A DNA stretch of 64,000 nt from positions 32,950 to 96,949 of the forward strand of contig JADJSY010000084.1 of NCBI GenBank assembly GCA_016711435.1, in the 5' to 3' direction. A program made the translations under genes and the position numbers. The stretch is from Lewinellaceae bacterium. GTDB taxonomy: Bacteria; Bacteroidota; Bacteroidia; Chitinophagales; Saprospiraceae. The stretch's first letter is position 1. Each line of letters begins with the position of its first letter. The notes under the pieces were generated by a model. It was not told the DNA's origin, ran no database searches, and saw nothing but the letters and a program-made list of their open reading frames with translations. Below are positions 17,938 through 26,450 of the stretch, piece by piece.

Positions 17938-18066
17938 GACATGTGCGGGGTCGTAAGACGCGCAGCAGTAACGCTTGGCTCAATAATGAGTGATAACCAA
18001 TGGCTTTAGTTTGTTGATAAGCCAAGCGTTGCCGCCGTGCGTGGGTCTTACGACCCCGCACATGTC
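17938..18066. repeat. MITE-like 129-bp element, full copy 1
   Basis: Terminal inverted repeats GACATGTGCGGGGTCGTAAG and CTTACGACCCCGCACATGTC extend inwards through AGTAACGCTTGGCT / AGCCAAGCGTTGCCG. The conserved interior contains GATAACCAATGGCTTTAGTT. A full copy with its interior in the opposite orientation is at 40939-41060. It abuts the tRNA-Gly gene. There is no transposase. Confidence 0.88.
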
Positions 18067-18095
18067 CACTTCGATCCGGTTTGTAGAAAATGAGG

Positions 18096-18167
18096 AGCGG
18101 AAAACGAGATTCGAACTCGCGACCCTCGGCTTGGGAAGCCAATGCTCTACCACTGAGCTACTTCCGC
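18096..18167 (-). tRNA. tRNA-Gly (anticodon CCC)
   Basis: A full cloverleaf reads on the minus strand. The acceptor is GCGGAAG with TTTCCGC, the D-arm GCTC AGTGGTA GAGC, the anticodon stem TTGGC/GCCGA around loop TTCCCAA, and the T-arm GCGAG TTCGAAT CTCGT. The discriminator is T. The anticodon CCC (complement at 18133-18135) reads glycine GGG. No CCA is encoded. The gene lies between a MITE-like element and a GTTATC-word hairpin, in the gap between two convergent genes. Confidence 0.95.
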
Positions 18168-18168
18168 T

Positions 18169-18230
18169 TATAGTTATCTGTTATTAGTTATCCGTTATCA
18201 GCACTGGTAACCAATAACGGATAACTATTT
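18169..18230. repeat. Inverted GTTATC-word hairpin
   Basis: AGTTATCTGTTATTAGTTATCC pairs with GGTAACCAATAACGGATAACT over a short loop. It lies immediately upstream of the tRNA-Gly 5' end. The remaining 18230-18415 stretch shows nothing recognisable beyond CAAACC words. Confidence 0.75.
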
Positions 18231-18415
18231 ACGCCTGCAAATATAGCGGAAAAGATGTTTTTCGGATGAAAATTGTTGAGGTCGATGTATAGTCAACGCA
18301 AAGGGGGTGTGAAAGAAAACGCGGCGGGAGCCCCCGAAAGGGGAAAAACATCAAACCCTTTCAAACCACTCAAACCTGACTATATCCACGCTGTTTGTGG
18401 TGGCGCCGGTTTTTT

Positions 18416-19247
18416 TCAATATTCCAACCTGGCCAATACCGGCAAATGATCCGACGGATAATGGCAGTTTCGCGAATCGCTCAACACAGCGTGCTGTTTC
18501 ACACGTATATCTTTTCCAGTGATAAAAATATAGTCGATCAGGCGTTTCACCGGCTCATGGAATTTGAAAGCGTTGAAGGTTCCTTCGGGGCCGAAAGCGG
18601 GTTCCTGGCTGACAGCGCGCGTATCCTTGAGCGCACTGCCGAGCAGGGCGGCAGGTGGTTCTCCCGGCTCAGGAATTGAAATCGCCCATCAAAATAGTCG
18701 ACTCGTTTTCCTTGTTCAATTCCTTGATTTTCAACAGAATAAGTTCGGCTGAGCGAAGACGCGCCTCTTTTCCGATATGATCGAAATGGGTATTGAACAC
18801 CCACACTTTTTTGCTGCCAGCGAGTCGTACAAATGCGCATAAGTACAAACGCGGGGCAACGCAGCGTCCCAGCCTTTGGAGGGAACGCCGGGCGTTTCCG
18901 AAAGCCAGAAGGTGCCGGATTCGAGCAACCCGAAACGCGTTTTTAGGAAATACAGGGCCGAGTATTCGCCCGCTTCTTTCCCGTCGTCGCGACCGCCGCC
19001 GACCCGTTGAAAAGCGGGCAATTGCTCGCTCAGGTATTCCACCTGCCGGTGCAGGCCTTCCTGAATGCCGAAGACATCAGGCGCGTAAAATCGCAGTTGA
19101 GCGGCCAATTGCGCTCGGCGCAGGGGCCAGGCATCTTCACCGTCGCCCGGGTTGTCGAAACGGATATTGTAGGTGATGGCGGTGAGGGTGGTCTGGCTGT
19201 GGGCAGTGAAAGGGAGGAAGAGGAAGGAGGGCGAATAGACGCAACAT
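18416..19247 (-). pseudogene. Endonuclease/exonuclease/phosphatase family protein, frameshifted
   Basis: Joining three frames gives a complete EEP-fold protein. The pieces are TTLTAITYNIRFDNPGDGED, DVFGIQEGLHRQVEYL, VWVFNTHFDHIGKEARLRSA, a GDFN motif, RLIDYIFITG and the C-terminal SDHLPVLARLEY. The DxxD-type catalytic residues (N, E, H, D-N, D-H) are all present. The breaks fall near 19215 (signal peptide region), at the T6/A6 run 18807-18812, and near 18675; each is repaired by one base. A start ATG at 19247 gives a plausible signal peptide. Homopolymer sequencing error is more likely than decay. Confidence 0.8.
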
Positions 19248-19306
19248 GAGAAGTGAGAAGTGAGAAGTGAGATGTGAGAGATGTGAGAAGGTGAGAGAAG
19301 TGAGAG
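19246..19306. repeat. GAAGTGAGAAGTGAG word array upstream of the EEP gene
   Basis: Tandem GAGAAGTGAGATGTGAG words on the + strand, the C-rich TCTCAC polarity in the direction of the minus-strand EEP gene. The array begins at its start codon. Confidence 0.8.
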
Positions 19307-19437
19307 CATCCCGCTTAGAGGCTCTGATGGTTTTGTACAGGATATTAATTTCCCTGGTCCCATAGCCGCTACCCGGCCAGAGCCTCCAACCAAAATCAGG
19401 CAATCAACATGCTCAACCATTCAACATTCAGTATATC

Positions 19438-20019
19438 TTAGGTAGCCACTTTGGCCCTGGAGACTGCAAGCAAATCCGGGAAAAACGCATTAAAGTCTTC
19501 CGAAAAAGCGTCAATTTCATCAAAAAAGAAGCGGCTCAGTCCCTGTGCGTCGAAGTTGCCGGCTAAGCGCAGGCTAAACTTGTCGAGCACCCATTCCAAA
19601 CCTTCTCGACGGGTGTAGCCATGCAGAAATTGTCCGGCGATCATTTTGGGCAGGCGTTCCTGCAAAACGGCAGGCATTTCAGCGGCTCTTTTTTCCAGTT
19701 GCCGGTATGTTTTTTCCGCAAAAACATCGAAGGCCTCATCCGTGTATTTTTCCCAGTGGATGGCCAGCAGGTGGTCGTACAAAATATCGGTAAAGGGCGG
19801 GGAATAACGCCCGGCGTAAGGTCTGACACGCGTCACACTGCGGTCGGTCATCGGGTGGTTGTCGGTATATGAATCGATCGTGCGGTGCAGCAAAATGCCC
19901 TGTTGCACCTTTTCCGGGTATTTTTTCCAGTCGTTGCCTTTTACAAAATCGCCGATAAAGTTACCCAGAAGCAGGTCTTCGTCGTTAAAAGAAAGAAAGC
20001 AATGGGCAAGGTGGTTCAT
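19438..20019 (-). CDS. acpH: Acyl carrier protein phosphodiesterase (AcpH family)
   Basis: A 193-residue AcpH-type protein that removes 4'-phosphopantetheine from acyl carrier protein. The N-terminal MNHLAHCFLSFNDEDLLLGNFIGDFVKG and GILLHRTIDSYTDNHP carry the conserved His/Asp residues of this HD-like family, with YDHLLAIHWEKYTDE following. Length is standard. It is transcribed toward the EEP gene and has an isolated context. A promoter could lie in the 20.02-20.42 kb spacer, which is otherwise repeat DNA. Confidence 0.88.
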   Translation of the reverse strand: MNHLAHCFLSFNDEDLLLGNFIGDFVKGNDWKKYPEKVQQGILLHRTIDSYTDNHPMTDRSVTRVRPYAGRYSPPFTDILYDHLLAIHWEKYTDEAFDVFAEKTYRQLEKRAAEMPAVLQERLPKMIAGQFLHGYTRREGLEWVLDKFSLRLAGNFDAQGLSRFFFDEIDAFSEDFNAFFPDLLAVSRAKVAT

Positions 20020-20067
20020 AAATGCAGTTGAATTGTAATTTTCTATCGGTCTTCAGGGTATTTTTTT

Positions 20068-20075
20068 TACTTTTG
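20068..20075 (+). promoter_or_regulatory. Candidate -7 box TACTTTTG
   Basis: This matches TAnnTTTG on the + strand but lies 344 bases before ychF, with a 146-bp hairpin directly downstream. If active, the transcript would begin with, or consist of, the hairpin. Confidence 0.35.
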
Positions 20076-20092
20076 CGCCCGTTTTGAAATTT

Positions 20093-20238
20093 AGGTTGAT
20101 GAGGGTTTATAAAGGTTGATGAGGGTTGATATACATCCACTCGAACGAAGTATCTCTATCCGCTTGTTGTACAAGAGATTAAGTTTTTCGAGTGGATGTA
20201 TATCAACCCTCATCAACCTTTATCAACCCTCATCAACA
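20093..20238. repeat. Inverted AGGTTGATGAGGG-word hairpin (family F, copy 1)
   Basis: Arms of about 50 bases: AGGTTGATGAGGGTTTATAA words plus ATACATCCACTCGAA on the left, and the same inverted on the right, around a ~40-base loop. The second copy at 41213-41346 shares the TCGA core and words. Confidence 0.9.
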
Positions 20239-20322
20239 TATTAAAATACCCTCAAAGGTAAGGCAACAGTAAAAAGAAATACTGAACACCTTGCGCCGGG
20301 CAATCGTTCATTCATTACAATA

Positions 20323-20388
20323 TAAGTAGGTGTGCAGAATTAGTTTAGCCTAAATTCTTTACAAATGCTTGATTATCAACACTGATAA
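20323..20388 (-). repeat. Conserved 65-bp dispersed element (copy 1, minus orientation)
   Basis: Read on the minus strand: TTATCAGTGTTGATAATC, AAGCATTTGTAAAGAATTTA, then AAACTAATTCTGCACACC and TACTTA. Closely matching copies are at 36125-36190 and 52332-52397. GATAACCAATAACTAATAAC words follow up to the ychF start. Confidence 0.85.
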
Positions 20389-20418
20389 CCAATAACTAAT
20401 AACGAATAACTACTTACT

Positions 20419-21531
20419 ATGGCACTGCAGTGTGGTATCGTTGGTTTGCCCAACGTCGGCAAATCTACTCTTTTTAATGCGTTGACCAATGCGAAAGCCC
20501 TGGCAGCCAATTACCCTTTTGCTACCAAGGAACCCAATGTGGGGATCATTATCGTGCCCGACGAACGGCTCGATAAACTTTCCGAAATTGTGGAGCCTCA
20601 AAATACGCAACCCACGACTGTCGAAATAGTGGACATTGCCGGCCTGATCAAAGGCGCCAGCAAAGGGGAAGGTTTGGGCAACCAGTTCTTAGCCAATATC
20701 CGCGAAGTGGACGCCATTGTGCATGTGGTGCGCTGCTTCGACGACGACAATGTGGTACACGTGGACGGTTCCGTCAATCCCGTGCGCGACAAAGAAATTA
20801 TCGACCTCGAATTGTGCCTGAAAGACCTGGAAACGGTTGAAAAACGCCTCGACAAAACCGCCCGTGCCGCCAGAATGGGCAGCAAAGACGATATCCGTGC
20901 ACTGGAAGTGCTGACTGTAGTTAAAGCGCAGCTCGAAAAAGGCCGCGTGGTGCGCGAACTCCTCGCGGACATGGAAGAAGACGCCCGCAATCTGGTGCAG
21001 CGCGACCTGTCGCTGCTCACTGCCAAACCCGTTTTGTACGTCTGCAACGTCGATGAACCGGCTATTGAAAAAGGCAACGCCCACACGGAGGCTTTTAAAA
21101 AATCAGTCGCCGCAGAAAATGCCGAAGTGATTATGATCTGCGCCGGTATCGAAGCGCAAATCGCGGAAATGGAGACCCTGGAAGAGCGCCAGGAATACCT
21201 CGAAATGATGGGACTGAGTGAACCCGGTGTGAACCGCCTCATCCGTTCGGCTTATAAGTTGCTGAATCTCATTACCTATTTCACCGCAGGTGTGAAAGAA
21301 GTGCGCGCCTGGACGGTACGCCGCGGCGCTAAAGGTCCGGAAGCGGCCGGGGTAATCCACTCCGATTTTGAAAAAGGATTTATCCGCGCCGAAGTGATTA
21401 AATACAATGACTTTGTGACCCTCGGCTCCGAAGCCAAGGTGAAAGAAGCCGGTAAAATGGCCGTCGAGGGCAAGGAATACGTGGTGACGGACGGCGATAT
21501 TATGCACTTCCGTTTTAATGTAGTTATCTGA
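20419..21531 (+). CDS. ychF: Ribosome-associated ATPase YchF (Obg-like)
   Basis: A 370-residue OLA1/YchF P-loop ATPase. GLPNVGKST is the Walker A motif, DIAGLIKGASKGEGLGN is G3, and VCNVDE replaces the GTP-specifying NKxD, which gives ATP preference in this family. The C-terminal TGS domain contains TYFTAGVKEVRAWTVRRGAK, DFEKGFIRAEVI and GKEYVVTDGDIMHFRFNV. The protein binds ribosomes and is redox-regulated in other bacteria. It is complete and typical. The start follows directly on TAATAACG/ATAACTACTTACT word DNA. Confidence 0.97.
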   Translation: MALQCGIVGLPNVGKSTLFNALTNAKALAANYPFATKEPNVGIIIVPDERLDKLSEIVEPQNTQPTTVEIVDIAGLIKGASKGEGLGNQFLANIREVDAIVHVVRCFDDDNVVHVDGSVNPVRDKEIIDLELCLKDLETVEKRLDKTARAARMGSKDDIRALEVLTVVKAQLEKGRVVRELLADMEEDARNLVQRDLSLLTAKPVLYVCNVDEPAIEKGNAHTEAFKKSVAAENAEVIMICAGIEAQIAEMETLEERQEYLEMMGLSEPGVNRLIRSAYKLLNLITYFTAGVKEVRAWTVRRGAKGPEAAGVIHSDFEKGFIRAEVIKYNDFVTLGSEAKVKEAGKMAVEGKEYVVTDGDIMHFRFNVVI

Positions 21532-21540
21532 TAACGTTAT

Positions 21541-21662
21541 TTGGTGTAGTGGTTTGGTGTTTGGCCCTATTTTGGGGTACTTGCCAAAGTACTCCGAAGC
21601 CTCACACCAGGCAAAGCACCCCTTGAAAATGGGCCAAACACCACCACTAAAACCAAAACACG
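21541..21662. repeat. Inverted GTGGTTTGGTGTTTGG-word hairpin
   Basis: The left arm TGGTTTGGTGTTTGGCCC pairs with GGGCCAAACACCACCACTA. The inner part holds GGGGTACTTGCC / GGCAAAGCACCCC. It fills the ychF-HAD gap, between two + strand genes. Confidence 0.85.
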
Positions 21663-21675
21663 AAAAAAAATAGCC

Positions 21676-22284
21676 ATGATCTCTACCATCATTTTCGACC
21701 TCGGCGGTGTGCTGATTGACTGGAACCCGGAATATGTTTTCCGCGAATTGATCCCGGATGAAGAAAGACGCCGTTTTTTCTTTGAAAATATCTGCACCCA
21801 CGAATGGAACATTGAACAGGATGCAGGGCGTTTGTTGTCGGATGCGACGGAAATGCTGGTAGCCGAGCACCCGGACTGGGAGCCTGAAATCCGCGCTTTT
21901 TACGACCGCTGGGAAGATATGCTGGGCGGCCCGATTCCCGAAACAGTGGAATTGCTGCGCGAAATTCGCGACAAGGGCGAACACCGGTTGCTGGCACTGA
22001 CCAACTGGAGCCACGAAACTTTTCCGGTGGCGCTCCAGCGCTACGAATTCCTGCACTGGTTTGAAGGTATCGTCGTTTCCGGCGAAGAAAAAACCCGCAA
22101 GCCGTTTGCCGATATTTACGGGATATTGCTGGATCGGTATGAAGTTACGCCGGAAGAGGCTGTGTTTATCGATGACAGCCTGAAAAACGTGGAAGGCGCA
22201 GAAGTGGTGGGTATCAACGGTATCCATTTCGAGGGTGCGGCAGCGCTGCGCGAAATTCTGCGCGAATGGAAAGTTCCGGTGTAA
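21676..22284 (+). CDS. HAD family hydrolase (haloacid dehalogenase-like)
   Basis: A 202-residue HAD phosphatase of the YihX/epoxide-hydrolase-N type. IIFDLGGVLIDWNPEYVF holds motif I (DxGG variant of DxD), LLALTNWSHETFP motif II, GEEKTRKPFADIY motif III (Lys), and AVFIDDSLKNVEGAEVVG motif IV (DD). The first-motif DLGG replaces the usual DxDxT, as in YihX-like enzymes, which dephosphorylate sugar phosphates. The substrate is not determined. Its end overlaps the following acyltransferase by 19 bases, so the two are probably co-translated. Confidence 0.9.
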   Translation: MISTIIFDLGGVLIDWNPEYVFRELIPDEERRRFFFENICTHEWNIEQDAGRLLSDATEMLVAEHPDWEPEIRAFYDRWEDMLGGPIPETVELLREIRDKGEHRLLALTNWSHETFPVALQRYEFLHWFEGIVVSGEEKTRKPFADIYGILLDRYEVTPEEAVFIDDSLKNVEGAEVVGINGIHFEGAAALREILREWKVPV

Positions 22285-23321
22285 CCCGTTACGCTTCGCT
22301 GGATTACCTCCGTGGCCTGATGGCTTTGGCTGTGCTGGTGTTTCATTATGAAAAATGGATCACCGGGGCCTGGAATCCTGCCACGCCGCAGGGCAGGCTG
22401 GGCATTTACGCTGTTTCTATCTTCTTCGTTATCAGCGGATTGGCGCTTGGTAGCGTCTATCAAAACACCGATTTCAGCCGCCGGCGATCCTTGCTCCGGT
22501 TTGGCGTAAAACGTTTGTTTCGTATATTCCCGCTGCTCTGGTTGGCGACGATTATCTCCATCTTGATCAATGAAATTGACTACACACCACATCAGATTTT
22601 CCTGAACCTGACTTGCCTGTTCGGGTACGTCGACCCTTCAAAAGACATCGCTACCGGCGCCTGGTCCATCGGTTGCGAATGGGTGTATTATACTGCTTTT
22701 CCGTTGCTGATGCTGCCGGCCGTCAGAAGCCGGGTGCTTTTATGGGCTGTTACGGCGCTGTTATTTGCCTGCGCCATATACTATGCTTCGCAATCCGTTT
22801 TTATCATGGAAGATACCCCGCAGTTTATCTGGTGGGATGTCTATGTACAGGCGATCAACCACGCTTTTTTCTTCTCGGCAGGTGTGACAATGGCTTTTTA
22901 TAAAAACAATTGGGCGAAACTGCCAGTTGCATTTTGGCGAATCATGCTGATTTTCAGCACTTTACTGCTTTTTTTATATCCCGTTGGGGCAACAGCAATC
23001 AACCTGGTAAGCGGCAGCAACCGCGCAGTGTTTTCGATCGCGGCGTTGCTGATAACAGCTTCTTTTTTTCACAGCGGGATCATCCTGCGCGGCTTGTTTC
23101 ACCGGTTGCTTTTGTGGCTGGGAATGGTTTCCTACGGCGTGTACCTGCTACATCCGATTGCTTTTCGCGTCGTCAAGGTCGTAAACCTGCGATTTTTTCA
23201 TGTTCCCGACTTCTGGATATTCCCGGTTGCGCTGGCGGGAACCTTGTTGGCGGCTCATCTGTCTTATTACTTACTGGAGAAGCCCGCGATGCGGCTGGGA
23301 AAGAGGGTGTCTGGTGTTTAG
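22266..23321 (+). CDS. Membrane acyltransferase (OafA/YrhL family)
   Basis: A 351-residue acyltransferase-3 protein with about ten membrane helices. RYASLDYLRGLMALAVLVFH holds the conserved Arg and His, followed by FVISGLALGSVYQNTDF, FGVKRLFRIFPLLW and ATGAWSIGCEWVYYTAFPLL. These enzymes transfer acyl groups to surface glycans. The start ATG overlaps the HAD gene. The last residues (VSGV-stop) are encoded by a GTGTCTGGTGTTTAG word, so the repeat provides the stop codon. Confidence 0.9.
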   Translation: MESSGVTRYASLDYLRGLMALAVLVFHYEKWITGAWNPATPQGRLGIYAVSIFFVISGLALGSVYQNTDFSRRRSLLRFGVKRLFRIFPLLWLATIISILINEIDYTPHQIFLNLTCLFGYVDPSKDIATGAWSIGCEWVYYTAFPLLMLPAVRSRVLLWAVTALLFACAIYYASQSVFIMEDTPQFIWWDVYVQAINHAFFFSAGVTMAFYKNNWAKLPVAFWRIMLIFSTLLLFLYPVGATAINLVSGSNRAVFSIAALLITASFFHSGIILRGLFHRLLLWLGMVSYGVYLLHPIAFRVVKVVNLRFFHVPDFWIFPVALAGTLLAAHLSYYLLEKPAMRLGKRVSGV

Positions 23322-23378
23322 GTAAACAGATCAAACCTGAAGTTCTTCGTACTTTCGCACTCTTTTACCACAAGTCAC

Positions 23379-23472
23379 ACCCGACTTCGCACGAACGACT
23401 TCGCACTTCGCACGAACGACTTCGGACTTCGCACTAACGACTTCGGACTTCGCACTAACGACTTCGCACTAA
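23379..23472 (+). repeat. GACTTCGCACTAAC word array
   Basis: About eight degenerate words (GACTTCGCACGAAC, GACTTCGGACTTCGC) in the C-rich polarity. The last word ends one base before the HAD start, so the start context is repeat-derived. Confidence 0.88.
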
Positions 23473-23473
23473 C

Positions 23474-24140
23474 ATGATTAAACACATCTTATTTGACAAC
23501 GACGGCACTATCGTCGATTCAGAGATCATTGCCGTGCGCGCCACGCTGCAATTGCTGAGGCCTTACGGTTTTCTGATGAGCGAGCAGGAATACAGCCGCC
23601 GTTTTCCGGGTCTGCTGGAGCGCGATATTCTTGCGATTATCCGGCAGGAGCACGGGGTGGAGGTACGCGACGATTATTTCGAGCAGTTGCGGGACTTGCA
23701 CAACCTGGGTTTTGACCGCGACCTGCAGGTGATACCGGGTATGGAAGCAATTTTCAGGGGTATGCGCGTTCCAAAAGAGCATGGTATCCAATGGCAGTGT
23801 CCGCCACGTCGAGCGTTGCCTGCAAAGGGTGGGATTGCGCGATGCATTGGACGGGTTTATTTTCTCGGCAGAACAGGTAGCACAACCCAAGCCATACCCC
23901 GATGTGTACTGCCATGCGCTCGAACAACTCGCTCTGCATCCATCCGAAACGATGGCGGTGGAGGACAGTCCGACCGGCGTTGCGTCGGCCAAAGAAGCGG
24001 GTTTGCGGGTGGTCGGTTTTCTGGGTGCGGCCCATATCTACGACGGACACGGCGACCGGCTCCTGGAGGCAGGCGCCGATATGCTTGCCACAGATGCGGC
24101 GGCATTGCGGCTTATTTTTGAAAAAATGAACGTGCTGTAA
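23474..24140 (+). CDS. HAD family phosphatase (PGM-type), single frameshift
   Basis: A beta-phosphoglucomutase/GPH-like HAD in two frames. The N-terminal frame has ILFDNDGTIVDSE (motif I) and a cap, LGFDRDLQVIPGMEAIFRGM. The C-terminal frame (from ~23776) has SMVSNGSVRHVERCL (motif II), AQPKPYPDVYCHAL (motif III) and MAVEDSPTGVASAKEAGL (motif IV). Removing one A from the A4 run at 23773-23776 restores RVPKSMVSNGS. With every motif intact, sequencing error is likelier than a pseudogene. The 3' 300 bases to 24425 show nothing clear. Confidence 0.82.
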
Positions 24141-24424
24141 ACCTGCCGAACGCGGCCGGATTACCACACCCGTTTTCCGTATCGTATCCAACAGGATGGC
24201 GCGTGCGCTGCAATCATTTTTTTCGGATTGCAACGCATTGTATTTGTTCCGGTCAGCGTCCGGCCTTTTTCGCTGTTTTCCGGATACGCCCCCGAATCCG
24301 GTGCGATACTCGCCAGGAAGGCATAAGTGAACTCATGCATCTGATTCCATCAAATTTGCAGGAAAATTTGAAAATTTTATTTGAAGATATTTCAACTTTT
24401 TTTTAAAATTTTTTGTTGAAAAAA

Positions 24425-24461
24425 GCCGCCTATAAGTATTGTTATTTTAGTATCAGGCGGC
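24425..24461. terminator. Hairpin in a 594-bp AT-rich gap
   Basis: A GCCGCCT / AGGCGGC stem with a 23-base loop is flanked by A-rich and TTATTT sequence. It lies in the gap 24141-24734, which is markedly AT-rich from 24350 to 24600 and free of the usual word repeats. It may be a terminator or part of a leader; no gene is evident in the gap. Confidence 0.4.
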
Positions 24462-24734
24462 CTTATTTACATTGCAATATATTGATATTCAACTAATTAA
24501 ATTTAAATAAATACAAATAATGTTAGTGCCGAAACTATACTCGTCAAATTGTTTGAATTTAACATTCAAAAAAAACTAAGAAAAAAATACTTGCATGATT
24601 CTAAAAGTCGTCGTACCTATGTCCCAGTTTTCATTTGGTTTTTTGGGGTTTATTAGCCGTCGTGGTGCGTAAGTACTTCGGCGGCTTTCTTTTTGTCCCT
24701 GCTCCAAGGCCCCTTTTAACGCGCACAGCATACC

Positions 24735-25778
24735 TTGAAAAAAGTCTTACAATTCCTCTTTTTTCTCAGTCTCGGGGTTGGGATTATGTACCTCGTTTTT
24801 CGCAGCCAGAACGCCGCTTTTCTGGAACAGTGCCGCATCGATGGCACGCCGGCAGATCAATGCAGTCTGACGGATAAATTGCTGCATGATTTTTCCACCG
24901 TTCACTTTGGTTGGATGCTGGCCGTAGTGGCGGCATTCACCCTGAGCAATGTCAGCAGGGCCTTGCGCTGGCAAATGCTGCTGGAGCCGATGGGCTACCG
25001 GGTGCGTTTTGACAATGCTTTTCTGACCATCCTGCTGGGCTATTTTGCCAACCTCGGTTTCCCACGTATGGGTGAGGTAGTCAGGGCCGGTTCGCTGGCT
25101 CGCTACGAACGACTGCCCCTGGAAAAGGTGGTGGGAACGCTCGTGATGGATCGGCTGATGGACGTGGTTTGCCTGGCGCTCGTGGTGGGCCTGGCTTTCC
25201 TGATGGAAGGCGACACCCTGCTGCGTTTTATCAGTCAGACACAAACGGCGAATGCCGGCACAAACGACACGCCGCTGTGGCAATCGCCCTGGGTACTGGT
25301 ATTGCTGACGCTGTTTGCCGCTGGGGCGCTGGCCGCCTTTTTTCTCCGGCAAAAACTGATGGAAGTGGCGCTGGTGCAAAAGGTGATCGGCATGTTGCAG
25401 GGTTTTTGGGACGGCCTGCGGAGTATACTGCAATTGAAAAGGCCCTGGCTTTTTTTGTTGTACTCCGTGGGTATCTGGCTGATGTTTTACCTGCAATGCG
25501 TGTTCGGCCTCCTGGCTTTTCCACCGACAGCCCAGCTGGGCGGCAGCGCCGCGCTCATGATTTTTGTGTTCGGCACCCTGGGTTTTGTAATACCTTCACC
25601 CGGCGGCATGGGCACTTACCATGCGCTTTGTATCGCGGCCCTGGCACTGTATGGCATAAGCGGCAGCGATGCGTTTTCTTATGCCAACATCGCTTTTTTT
25701 GCCATTCAGATCTTTTATAACCTGATTGCCGGCTCGCTGGCGCTGTTGTTATTGCCGGTTATTAATAAAGGAAAATGA
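24735..25778 (+). CDS. Flippase-like / lysylphosphatidylglycerol synthase TM family protein
   Basis: A 347-residue polytopic membrane protein (about eight helices) of the UPF0104/AglD-like family: FTLSNVSRALRWQMLLEPMG, LGYFANLGFPRMGEVVRAG, VVGTLVMDRLMDVVCLALV, and FVIPSPGGMGTYHALCIAAL. Members include the membrane half of MprF, but there is no synthetase domain here, so a lipid translocation role is an inference. The start is TTG (24735); no ATG precedes the first helix. The end overlaps the heptose adenylyltransferase by four bases (ATGA), suggesting an envelope operon. Confidence 0.87.
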   Translation: MKKVLQFLFFLSLGVGIMYLVFRSQNAAFLEQCRIDGTPADQCSLTDKLLHDFSTVHFGWMLAVVAAFTLSNVSRALRWQMLLEPMGYRVRFDNAFLTILLGYFANLGFPRMGEVVRAGSLARYERLPLEKVVGTLVMDRLMDVVCLALVVGLAFLMEGDTLLRFISQTQTANAGTNDTPLWQSPWVLVLLTLFAAGALAAFFLRQKLMEVALVQKVIGMLQGFWDGLRSILQLKRPWLFLLYSVGIWLMFYLQCVFGLLAFPPTAQLGGSAALMIFVFGTLGFVIPSPGGMGTYHALCIAALALYGISGSDAFSYANIAFFAIQIFYNLIAGSLALLLLPVINKGK

Positions 25779-26326
25779 CCCGATTCGAACATATTGAACA
25801 GAAAATCCAGACCTGGGAGCAAATCCCTGCCACCTTGTCTTCCTGGCGGGCTGCCGGAGATCGCATCGTTTTCACCAACGGCTGTTTCGATATTTTGCAC
25901 TACGGGCACCTGCATTATCTCTCCGCCGCCCGCGATCTGGGCGAGCGTTTGGTCATCGGGCTCAACAGCGCCGATTCTGTAAGCCGCCTGAAAGGCCCCA
26001 ACCGGCCTATCAACGACGAACTTACCCGCACCCATTTGCTGGCCGCCCTCGAAGTCGTCGACGCCGTGATCCTGTTCGGAGCGGATACTCCGCTCGAACT
26101 GATACAACTGATACAACCGGATATACTGGTGAAAGGCGGCGACTGGAAACCGGAACAGATCATCGGTTCCGAAATAGTGCTGGCCAAAGGTGGCCAGGTA
26201 CTCAGCCTGCCGTTTGTGCAGGGCTACTCGACGACGAATATTGAGCAGAAAATTATAAAAGCGTGTATGGTGTATAGTGTTTCGTGTTTGGGGGTGCTTT
26301 GCCCTGGGGCCATGTATGGTGTTTAG
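25775..26326 (+). CDS. rfaE2: D-glycero-beta-D-manno-heptose 1-phosphate adenylyltransferase
   Basis: The cytidylyltransferase-fold half of HldE/RfaE, making ADP-heptose for LPS core. IVFTNGCFDILHYGHLHYL contains the HxGH nucleotide-binding motif, followed by LVIGLNSADSVSRLKGPNRP, LIQPDILVKGGDWKPEQIIG and GYSTTNIEQKI. The native domain ends near residue 164. The remaining ~19 residues (CMVYSVSCLGVL...) are read from GTGTATGGTGTATAG repeat words, which also provide the stop. It overlaps the upstream membrane gene (ATGA). A GmhB-like phosphatase for the same pathway lies at 49.4 kb. Confidence 0.93.
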   Translation: MTRFEHIEQKIQTWEQIPATLSSWRAAGDRIVFTNGCFDILHYGHLHYLSAARDLGERLVIGLNSADSVSRLKGPNRPINDELTRTHLLAALEVVDAVILFGADTPLELIQLIQPDILVKGGDWKPEQIIGSEIVLAKGGQVLSLPFVQGYSTTNIEQKIIKACMVYSVSCLGVLCPGAMYGV

Positions 26327-26450
26327 TGTTTCGGGTTGCTTCGCTTAAACTACTCACAGTGCCGAAGGCAAAGCGCCCTAAACACCAAACACCATACACA
26401 ACCCAAAAGCGAAGCACCCCAAACACGAAACACCATACACCATACACTAC
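26260..26450. repeat. Inverted GTGTATGGTGTTTAG-word hairpin between convergent genes
   Basis: About 75-base arms of GTGTATGGTGTATAGTGTTTCG and GGGGGTGCTTTGCCC blocks are mirrored by GCGAAGCACCCC and AACACCATACACC blocks. The left arm encodes the rfaE2 C-terminus and the right arm reaches the DoxX stop. Confidence 0.9.

Noticed and set aside
21103..22227. 374-codon open frame antisense to ychF and HAD
   Set aside because: It overlaps two unmistakable + strand genes and has no motifs.
23857..24129. Additional open frames within the HAD gene
   Set aside because: Shadows in other frames of the frameshifted HAD.
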